A DNA stretch of 64,000 nt from Incurvaria masculella. Its lineage: Eukaryota; Arthropoda; Insecta; Lepidoptera; Incurvariidae. The stretch spans positions 6,882,001 through 6,946,000 of the forward strand of contig OX335657.1 of assembly GCA_946894095.1 (NCBI GenBank), given 5' to 3'. Shown in pieces: positions 22,101 to 31,639 of this stretch. A model generated the notes under the pieces. It worked only from the letters and a program-made list of their open reading frames with translations. It had not been told where the DNA came from and did not search any database. Within the stretch, counting starts at the first letter, position 1, and each line of letters starts with the position of its first letter. The position numbers and the translations under genes were made by a program.

Positions 22101-24800
22101 TGTTTGGGTGTGAGTGAAATGAGGGAATGCGTCAGCGCACGCTGAACCAGAAAGATATTAAATTCCTAGGATCAGTGTTGAATAGTAGGACCTGGAGTCC
22201 ATAGTGGGGGCGACGGAACAGTCACGTACACCGGTTCGCTTTTTCTAGATAAAAATCTATCTAGCTAGCTACAAAAGAATAAAACGATATTTCTTCACAG
22301 AAATGTTAAGGCGATGGATGTTGAGTTGAGGGAAGCATGTTTAATCCACATACTTGTGTACGCTATGTGGATTTGATTCAGTGCAGCCAGAAAACGAGGC
22401 ATTACGGGACATCGGTCGGGTCTGGGATCTCTATGAGATTCCATGCCAGATTGATTGTACCTTAAACGTAAATGTAGCATCACTAACGAACATTCCGAGA
22501 AGCTGCGGATCCTGAATTTGAGCCTCAAGTTAGATTGGGCGGTACCCCTTTATACTGAAAGGAGCCGGAACCCATTAAGACTTTCATACTCAGTCAAACT
22601 CTAGAGAACCATGAAAGAAAAATATAGTATTGACATTATCGCAAAAAAAAATACACTACGATAATACAATACATACCAAATATATCTCTGAACATAAATT
22701 ACACTATGACACCGTAATTTAAATTTTGGCATTTAGACCTGGGAGTCATGTTCCAATATTAAAATTTCACCTCGCTTGAGAGGAAGGCGGAGGCCATACT
22801 CTGGTTCGCTTGACAACCGGCGACCAGGTTGACTATCTTAATAAATACAAAATCTGAAGGCATATCCATTTTGGATTGACCTCAGTGTACATTTCGCAGG
22901 CAACTTCCTGTTTCCCTGCTTAAATTAGTCGACAACCTTGAGGGTTTGTCATGACTGCGGATAACCGCTTATCTTGAACTGCTGTTTCTATCAGCTCTTC
23001 TGAAAGCCTTTATTGGCTTTACCACGATCTGCCAAGTGCCGGAACCGTGAAAATGTGGAGACACTCTCATGACCTACCCTGAGTCCAGGAAAGGCTTGGC
23101 AACGCGTGTGGCTAATGTCACTAGACGCGAAAATCTTTAAAGTGACTACGCTTTGGTACGTCCGGAGCAGTTCACGAAACTACCCTTATGTCCATGCATT
23201 AGTAATGGCAGACGGGAGGGTCTGAGGTATGTCCTACATTCATGTGGGCTGGTACAAGACAGATTCGTAACTATGGTCACCCGCCGTAGTTTTCCGTCAC
23301 CGTTTGATCGGCTGACAAAACGAACATTCTTGTGATACCTAATGTGTCGTACTTGACGTTGTCAGTGGACACTCAAAATATATAGTGGTCATGTTGTAAA
23401 TCCAATACCCCAATTGGTATATAATGAACCACATAAACTCATATTTCCCTACACGGGAATTGAACCTTGGTGTTCAGAGGCTCTATCTTCAGGATGGCTG
23501 GCCGCCGCTTTTTGAAGCAGAGGTCGCATATACAGCCTGAAGGCAGGAAGGCGATCATGTGGGGACGCGGGATAACAGTGCCATGGATGGACCTTGGACT
23601 GTGAGGGGCGTCACCATTACCCCATGGGGTAAAAATTTTTTTGAAGTTCTGGGCATGCTGAAATGCTCTATTCCAATCAATTCAGATTTGTGTTTGTATG
23701 TGAGAGCGCGTGTATGAGAGAGAGAGAGATTATGTATCAGGTTAGGATAGGGAGAAAGGAACCGATTAGAAGAACCGAAAGAGACAGAAAGCTAGGTACA
23801 GGAGGAGGGCATAGCACCAATGAGGATTTGACAACAATATTCAGGAGAATACATGTTACCTAAGCAAGTAATGTAGTAAAATAACTAGATTTAACGTGAG
23901 CAAATCAGGAAACAGTAAATGGGAATATATTAGACGAATGGTTATGTAATGTAAATAATGAAAGCATATAGGACGATCACGAGCCAATGGGGAGAACAAA
24001 TGGGACGAGTGGATACATGGTAAATAGGTAATTAATGTAGGATGTATCCAAGGGAAATATAAGGTACATAACTTAGGTTAGATATGTATAAGCTAATGTA
24101 GGCTAGGAGTCTATTTAAGGGGGGGTCTGGAGGTTTACACAGCGAAAGGCTGAAAACGGTCAAGCAACGATGTGTACTTAAATACTTTAAGAATGGCGAG
24201 ATTGATTGAATATTTCAGTATAAAAATTACTTGAATAATAACTATTCTTGACTAGTCAACATGGACTATAGGAACATTAATGGGTTTGAACTTTCAGATA
24301 ATTGATTGATTTATTCAGATTATCAACTTCAAGCGTACGAAGTGCGCTCGACTTATGATTTAATTTACATTTCCAACGCTCCCCAGTTTCCCGCGGCCAT
24401 TATTCCGATAGCAAAATTATGCCACAACGCACCTTCAAATTTACAACAAAGCCTATCGCAGGCAATAATCACGCCCAACGATACACAGCGAATTAAACAA
24501 GGCAATTTCCTACCGAAAGAACAGCCCTTAACGATCTAATAATAACGTGGAAATGGCTACGTAAATTATAACCTAAAATATTTTCCTAACGTTTTAACGG
24601 CACTCGCGCGGGCGTATGTTTTTAATGTCTGCAAGTCGGTTATATCTGCTCGGTAAATCTCAAAACATTCACCAGTTACGTCATGTCGAAGTGCCTGTGC
24701 TATAAATACTGCAATAGGACTTTTTCATTTTCCTTTTTACTATTATCTACATTTATTCTTGAAGTAGAGAGAGTTCAAAAAGGCATGTGAATCAAAATAA

Positions 24801-25140
24801 ATGGCGCCACCGTAGTAGTACCTATTTATGCTATAACTGCCCAAAAATAGGAAGTTACTGTATTGGCGAGTACACTAACTTATTATATATTTAATGTTAT
24901 AAATAATGCTAGCGTCAGTAATAGTACTTTGAAAGATAGCCCAAAAGGTTGTCATTTAAAATTCGCAACTTTATGCACTATGCCTCATCATTATCTCACA
25001 ATGTATAACGTTTAAATAAATTATTGTATAATACATTACTAATCAGTGTGCTTGCCAATACTGTTATAGTCTGTGACTTCCTATTTTCGGGCGTTTTATC
25101 AGAAATGTCGACAAATGACTGTGGCGCCATCTACATGTAC
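24801..25140. mobile_element. Fold-back MITE, ATGGCGCCAC ends
   Basis: ATGGCGCCAC (24801-24810) faces GTGGCGCCAT (25131-25140). Inside, CGAAAATAGGAAGT / CAAAAATAGGAAGT and AGTATTGGC / TGTATTGGC pair between the arms, so the imperfect inverted arms are about 75 bp. It has no coding sequence. Confidence 0.65.
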
Positions 25141-25250
25141 TCACAAAACTTAATAATTTAAAGTTATTAAAAGAAAAACGATGACAATTTTTAATGAAAT
25201 GAAAGTTTTGATTCGATAATTTATGAAGCGGTTCGCTCAAGAAAATGATC

Positions 25251-25622
25251 GTTTCATATATGGCGAATAAATTATATTCTTAAAATGAGCATTTAAATTT
25301 GTTAAAATTATTTTGTCCCTGTGAGAATTTATAATACGTTTGCCTCAATAAAATAGATATTGTTAGATTTTATTTAAGTCATATTGTTCAGTAAAGACTC
25401 GCATTAAATCTTCAAATAACAATTTATTTTACCTGATTTGAAAGCATTTGAAGTGTTATTTGAAGATTTAATGCAATTCTTCACTGAACACTATGACTCA
25501 ATCTTAAATCTAACAATGTCAATATTCTTAAATCAAATAAATGTAATCTCACTGGGACACAATACTTTTAATAATTTCAAATTCTGATTTTAAGAATATA
25601 ATCTATTCGCCAAATATGAAAC
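25251..25622. mobile_element. Fold-back MITE with ~175-bp inverted arms
   Basis: GTTTCATATATGGCGAATA at the left is mirrored by TATTCGCCAAATATGAAAC at the right. Pairing continues through TTATATTCTTAAAAT, TGTTAGATTT and TGCATTAAATCTTCAAATAA to a small loop near 25430. The two arms make up almost the whole element. Confidence 0.75.
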
Positions 25623-25717
25623 TACGATTGTCTTGGACCAAGGCATATTTCTTTGATTTAATAAATATTTTTCTGTGTGTACTATACGTAGGTGTGCAGA
25701 GTCGTATTCACTACGTA

Positions 25718-28700
25718 TTTTTTTTTTTATGTTAAGCGCGGCATATGGCGTATGCCAGGACATCTTAAGGTGCCCGACGACGCCCATGGGATTTCGAATT
25801 TGCAGGGGGGCTGCGAAAACCATACCGGCCGGCCAGGTGCTTCTTCACACCATGTTTGAAGGACCCGATGTTGTACTTTGGGGGAAATACATCGGAAGGG
25901 AGTTCATTCCATAATTTTCCGACCCTATAGATGAAGGATCTAGAAGATCGGTGGGTTCTTATTTTTGGAATGTCGACTGTGAATGTGTGCATTTTCTCCC
26001 TGTTCCGCGTTGACCGCAGGTAGAAAGGGGACGGAGGAACAGCGTTATGCAGCTCCGACGAGCATTCTCCGTGGTAAAGACGATAAAAGACAGACAGAGA
26101 CCCTACATCCCTTCTGAGTTGGAGTGTCTCCAAATTTAGGGATACCTCGGGGTCGTCGACTAGACGCACGGCCCGACGCTGTATCGAGTCCAGAGAGCCA
26201 AGCAGGTGTTTAGCTGAGCCGTCCCACAAATGCGAACAGTACTCCACGCAAGACCTTATCTGCGCCTTGTAAAGAAGCAGTTTTTGGTCAGGCGTGAAGT
26301 ACTGACGCACTCTGTTGAGGACCCCCAGCTTTTTTGAGGCGAGCTTAGCTTTATCCTCGATATGGCGTCCGAAATTAAGGTCATGCGTCAGGTCAACCCC
26401 AAGAATGCCTATGTGGTCGTCAATACGCAGAGTTGTTCCCTGAAAGCTCGGAGCCACGCTGAACGGAGTACGCTTCGCACTGAATACGCACGCCTATGTT
26501 TTGCTCGCGTTAAACTCAACGAGGTTCTGGAGACCCCACTCGGAAACTTTTTCCAGGGTCTCTTCGAGTCTAACAACGAGACGCCGCCTATTTTCTTCCA
26601 CTTCAGCCCGGCTAGCGGTCTGGTGACTGGCGTACCTGGCTAGCACTGTGCTGTCGTCTGCGTAGCAATCAATGTCCCCCAAGTTGAGCATATCATTAAT
26701 TTGCAGCAGAAAAAGGGTTGGGGACAGCACAGAGCCCTGCGGCACACCGGCATTCACAGACATGGCTTTGGAACAGCAACCGTCAATCAAGACTTTTATG
26801 CTGCGGCCATGCAGGAAGTCGGCGATCCAGTCACACAGCTCGGGTGGAAGGCCATAAGAGGGCAGCTTGGAAATCAGTGCCTTGTGCCAGACCCGGTCAA
26901 ATGCTTTCGCAATATCCAGGCCGATAGCCATACCTTCGCCATGATTTTCGAGCACATCGCCCATCTCATGTGAGACGTATACTAGGAGATCCCCAGCAGA
27001 TCGATTCGGACGGAAGCCGTATTGATGATCGCTGAGAAGTTCATTGCTCTCTAGATACTTCATCAACTGAGAGTTAATGATGCGCTCCATCACTTTGCAG
27101 AGAAGAGAGGTAATGGCTATGGGTCGGTAGTTGGCCGGGTCTGATCGATCGCCTTTTTTAGGCACGGGCTGAACGTTGGCCGATTTCCAAGCAGCTGGCA
27201 CACATCCAGTGGAGTACGATAGGCGGTAAAGGCGGGTTAGGACAGGGGCTAGTTCTGGAGCACATTTCTTTAACACCAATGCAGGAATACCATCAGGGCC
27301 ACTCGCTTTCCTGGAGTCTAGGGCGGAAAGCTCACGCCGTACGGCTCTCTGGCGGAATTGTATGCTCGGCATAGAGAATTCGCACCCAGGAACAGTCGGC
27401 GGAATGGAGCCGCCATCATCCAGGCGAGAGTTCGCCGCAAAGATGCCCGCGAGAAGGTCGGCCTTCTCTTTGGCGGAAAAAGCGAGTGATCCGTCAGGCT
27501 GCCGCAATGGTGGAAGTGAGGAGCGGCAGAAATTTGCTTCCACAGATTTGGCAAGGGACCAGAATTGACGGCTCCCAGTAGGGTGGCTGATCAGCTTCTC
27601 GCCAATTCTGCCGATATGCTCGAACTTCGCTCTGGCAATTGCTCTCTTACTGGATCTGGAGGCTAAGTTAAGGGCCTGTTTCAGCGCCTTTATATTCGGG
27701 TCACGTCGTGTTCGCGCGCGGGACCATGCACGGTGGGCCGCGTTCTTAGTACAACAAGCCACTGCGCATTCCGCGTTGAACCAAGGCTGGCTTTTACCAC
27801 CGAGGGATTTGGTGGAGCAGGGAATAAACAATTCCATAGCTCCCTGGATCACCTCGGAAACGGCATTCGCACAGCTCGACGGATCCACAGTGCTGAAACA
27901 GAGTTGCCTCCAAGGGAAGGAGGAGAAATGTTCTCGCATTCCGTCCCAATCTGCCGACTCGTAATGCCACACCAGACGCGTGCCGGTCGCACGTTTCTCA
28001 GTCTGGGTGTGTGGCACAGTTGACCTCACCAGGCAGTGGTCAGATGACCCCAGGGGGGCAAGCACCGACACCTTGTACCCGGCGGGTTTGGTGGTCAGCA
28101 GAAGATCCAGTAAGGAGGACGCGTCACCTGCTCGATCTGGGATACGCGTATGTTGCGTCACCAATGGAGTCAGATTGTGCGCCAGAGCGAAGTTGCGCAC
28201 AGCCCTACCAGCAAAGTCAGTCTTTTCGGAGCCTAGCCACAGCGCATGGTGCGCGTTAAAATCTCCCAGAAAGACCAACTCTGCTGAGGGGAACCTCGCC
28301 TGTGCATCGTCTGCCGCTTTGCTCAGGTACTCTAGAAGTCGAGTAAGCTCCCTGTCCCCGTTATGCGGTCTGTACAGGCACGCGTACAGCCGCGTGTCCG
28401 TCCCCATGTCAACGTGGACCCAAAGTACGGAGTGTTCGGGGTCCTCCATGCAATGAAGGCGGCGACAGCAAATATCAGACCTGACAAACAGGCACACCCC
28501 GGCCTTTGGACGGAATGATTCTTCCAAAGTAAAGCCAGGATAGTGCAGGTACGACGTGTCGGCAGGTCGTAATATTTGTGTCTCCGTAAGGAAGAGCATG
28601 GCCGGCTTCATCTGCTCCAGATGCAGGTGCACGGCATTCAAATTAGTGTGCAGCCCCCGTATGTTCGCGAAATCTGCGCGAAAGGTGCCGGGGTTGTGCA

Positions 28701-29124
28701 CCGCTGAATTTTCGTTCTTCCTTTTTTGTGCTTTCATTTGTTGGTGTGTTGGTGTGAGGTTGCACAGGGGACTAGTAACGAAGATTTGTGGTCAAAGCGC
28801 AACTCTGTGGCTTCGTCACTTCGGGATGGTGAGTAACCGACACGATGGACGGAAGGGCCCCCGGTCCCCCCCGGAAGTGGCCGCCGGGACCCCGGCAGTC
28901 CGGTCACCGACCGGCACGACGGACCACTCCGAGATTATGCGCCGAGTGATGGTGCAGCCTTCTGTGATAGTTAGGCACAGACCGGGCCCTGAACTACTCG
29001 GCGGGCGGGCAGCGGGCACCCGTTTCACCGGGTCTCCCTGGCCATCGTGTCGATCACTTACTCCCAAGCAGTGATTAGGCTTTAGAGTCACTGGACCACT
29101 CCTCTTCGTCGCTAAGTCCCCCTT
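25718..29124 (-). mobile_element. Near full-length APE/RT LINE inserted in the fold-back element
   Basis: The 3' end is an 11-base A tail (T run 25718-25728) 36 bases after the ORF stop. The 5' end reads AAGGGGGACTTAGCGACG at about 29124. The flanks show a short duplicated GYAT. There is a single long ORF, a ~390-bp 5' leader and no ORF1. The clean host-element junctions on both sides fix the ends well. Confidence 0.75.
25765..28737 (-). pseudogene. LINE endonuclease-reverse transcriptase, one premature stop
   Basis: This is the ORF that copies the element by target-primed reverse transcription. The N-terminal AP endonuclease-like domain has FRADFANIRGL, ETQI, FLGDFNAHH and the terminal GSSDH. 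The RT domain has PVPKKGDRSDPANYRPI, YGFRPNRSAGDL, GLDIAKAFDRVWH, GVPQGSVLSP and catalytic CYADDS. The C-terminal part (SIQRRAVRLVDDP, LWNELPSDVFP) is typical of the Jockey/CR1 group. The start ATG is at 28737. A single TAG after EFNASKT (26494-26496) interrupts an otherwise continuous frame of about 990 codons; both halves are in the same frame, so one substitution explains it. No ORF1 with zinc knuckles was seen upstream. The exact clade is uncertain. Confidence 0.9.
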
Positions 29125-29989
29125 GCATAATATTCACAACGTATAATCTTATTTTTTTCCAAAAAAATAAAACCATGCATATCGTATAATAGTCACAACG
29201 TATAATGTTATACGTTGTGCATGAGTTTAAAAATAAAATCAACTCTTTGCATCATGCAGAACGTCTAATAGTCACAACGTATAACATTCCTAACGTGAAT
29301 TCACAAAAAAAGAAAACCATGCAGAACGTATAATATGCCAAGAAGCACTGCATAAAGCGCCCTAATTACGATAAATTTAAGGCTGAAATTGCTACGAATC
29401 GATATTTGTTGAAGAGTAACAATTTGCTACAACGCTAATTGAGACGGTCAAAAAGTCGCGTGCGAGTATACGCTTTAAAAGTATAATCATAAGGGCGCTT
29501 ATCGTATGAAAAGTTTTTGGATTATATGATATGCATGGTTTTCTTTTTTTGTTAAATAAAGATCATAATATTATACGTTGTGACTATTATACGTTATGCA
29601 TGGAGAAATAAGTAATTTTATTTTTTAAACTTCTTCATGCACTACGTATAAGATTATACGATCTGCCGATTATACGTTGTGCATGGTTTTAAAATTTTGT
29701 TAAAATATGACATTATACGATCTGCATATTAGACGTTCTGCCGTTCCCCCGGTGTGACTAAGCTTGTAAACAGATTATCCAACAAGAGATAACAAATGCC
29801 GATGTGTTTTATTACTGCGCCATTTTAAGTTTAATACAATAATTGTCGATGCAGGTCAGAATATTGAAAATTTGTAAAAAAAAACTCACCTGCTGCCGGA
29901 GACAATTTGGTGACGACTCCCCATCGTGACTTCCACTGTAACAATAAAAACGATGAGCATCAATGTACAGATGTAACAAAAACACAGAT

Positions 29990-30061
29990 TTTTTTTAAAT
30001 AACTGGACATGGACGACTACACCACTAGTTAGGTGCCATGCCAGGACCTTTGCTCTATGAG
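29990..30061 (-). repeat. SINE tail fragment next to a LINE
   Basis: AACTGGACATGGACGACTAC and TAGGTGCCATGCCAGGACCT on + match the SINE 3' half in reverse. It stops at GAGCA, where the (AAT)n tail of the next LINE begins. Confidence 0.55.
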
Positions 30062-31061
30062 CATAATAATAATAATAATAATAATAATTCTTTATTTCAG
30101 ACTAGAAGTCCATTGACACCAAAATTACATTTTAATAATACAACAAATAACTTTTTAAAACAGAAAACAAAAAACAGAAAACAAATCAAACATAAAAATA
30201 TATATATATATATATATATAAATCAACTGCGGTCACCGATGGCTCTAAAATGAAGGTGAGACCAAAATTTAAATATCCTTCCGGCCCCATCCTCCATAGC
30301 AACAATAGCAGTCTGGTTATCAGTCTTGAATAGACGGTCACGGAAGCCAGCTACTCGCTTTCGGATAACAGCAGAGATACTGTCCACCCTCGCCTCTGCG
30401 AACATACCCGAGGCGCTGCAGTACCTGGGCAGACGAAGCAGATAGCGAAATGCATTATTGTACTGCACTCGCAGGGCATTGTATGCTCGTTGGGTGTAGT
30501 CAGTCCACAACTGACACGTGTACAGTGACTGGCAGTAGGTTTTGAATAACAGAATTTTAACTTCGCGGGAGCACCGAGCAAACCGTCTCGCCAGCATATT
30601 CCCCATGACCGCCAGTGAGCGCCGCTGTCGTTCAATATCCAGATCATCGTGCAACTTTTCAGTTACAATATGACCCAGATACTTAAACTTATCAACAACG
30701 CTCAGTGGAGAACCATAAAGATATACCGGCGGGACGGTCTCCGGGCCCCTACCGTGGCGGAAAACAAGCACCTCCGTTTTGGCGGCGTTATACCTGAGTC
30801 CGTGCGAATTAGCATATCGGTCACAAATGCCCAGAAGTTTTCTTAAACCACTTATCGTGGGGCACAGAAGCACCATGTCATCGGCATAACTTATGTTGTT
30901 CATGCAGTCACCTGCAATGTGGCATCCAACATTTGCACCTCTGAGCTCCACGATAAGATCGTTTATATAAAAGTTAAATAGGTCAGGCGAAGTTAGACCG
31001 CCCTGTCTAACTCCACAGTTCAGTCGGAAAACGTCGGACATGGATGGATGGATGGATGGAT
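30062..31061 (-). mobile_element. 5'-truncated LINE with (ATT)n tail
   Basis: On the minus strand the ORF is followed by a short 3' UTR and a tail of ATT repeats (30062-30090). A (TA)n run lies at 30197-30221. The 5' junction is a (CATC)n microsatellite (31040-31061), so everything upstream of RT motif B is gone. Confidence 0.65.
30223..31041 (-). pseudogene. LINE reverse transcriptase, C-terminal 272 residues
   Basis: It begins at RT motif B (LNCGVRQGGLTSPDLFNFY), has catalytic YADDMVLL and a thumb-like tail (FKYLGHIVTEKLHDDLDI, RRSLAVMGNMLARRF). There is no endonuclease, and fingers motifs 0-A are missing. The ATG at 31041 falls in a microsatellite and is not a real start. Sequence style differs from the APE LINE at 25.7 kb and from the RLE element at 31.6 kb, so this is a third family. 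The surviving frame is open. Confidence 0.8.
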
Positions 31062-31310
31062 ATTAATATATTTGTTATTACCATGAGATCATGGCTCACA
31101 TAATAGTATACGCTGAAATACTATGACAGTACATAATTTCAATACTAACACTGCGGAACGTACTGAAAAATCATAGTTGTTTGCTACGTGTTAAACCAGG
31201 CTGAATAGCGAGCAGTGTCGGCGTGTGAAACTATAATAAATGTAAAGTGCAGCCTTTTAGATACTGACTAGTCAGCTTTCAGGCCCCGATCCGCGCTTGT
31301 GTACCGAAAA

Positions 31311-31373
31311 TGAGCGCTGATAATCAAATTTTATTAAGATATGTTTGGAAGCTGTACGATATGTTGGGCCCAG
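31311..31373 (+). CDS. Possible short upstream exon with splice donor
   Basis: ATG at 31311 opens MSADNQILLRYVWKLYDMLG followed by CCA|GTAAGT, a strong splice donor at 31374. It is 270 bases upstream of the RLE-type ORF. It may be the spliced leader of that element, a host exon or chance. A poly(A) run (about 31436-31458) follows. Confidence 0.2.
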
Positions 31374-31639
31374 TAAGTTTTACCCTTATGTGGATTAAAT
31401 GCGTTAATGTTGTATGTTTCGTAGATTCTACAATAATAAAAAAAAAAAAAAAAAAAAGTAAAAAAGTGTCACCGCTGACAGTGGCTTTTTCCAAAATATT
31501 ATTTTCATTCTATCTATTTGCATCCCTTATAATCTTTTACTAGCTTACATTTGCTTTAATATTAGTATTATCATGTAGAGGAATAGTGGAATATATTTTT
31601 TTATTCAATATTATTTTTTAAGTTAATTTTTTTAAACCG

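Larger units (their letters stand above)
25698..29750 (-). mobile_element. 642-bp fold-back element, copy 1, split by a LINE
   Basis: The outer 20 bp (25698-25717, AGAGTCGTATTCACTACGTA) and the remaining ~626 bp (29125-29750) together match the uninterrupted inverted copy at 36457-37098. The LINE at 25718-29124 lies between them. Flanking GGTGTGC (25691-25697) and GGTGTGAC (29751-29758) look like an 8-bp target duplication with one base lost. The element has no coding capacity and is built of inverted CGTATAAT-rich arms around a ~170-bp unique centre. Confidence 0.75.

Noticed and set aside
24100..24300. LTR with TATTTAAG promoter
   Set aside because: No partner LTR, primer-binding site or coding sequence could be tied to it.
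28556..29074. 172-codon + ORF over the LINE 5' end
   Set aside because: It is antisense to the LINE leader and endonuclease start. Composition reflects GC-rich LINE sequence and no domain is visible.
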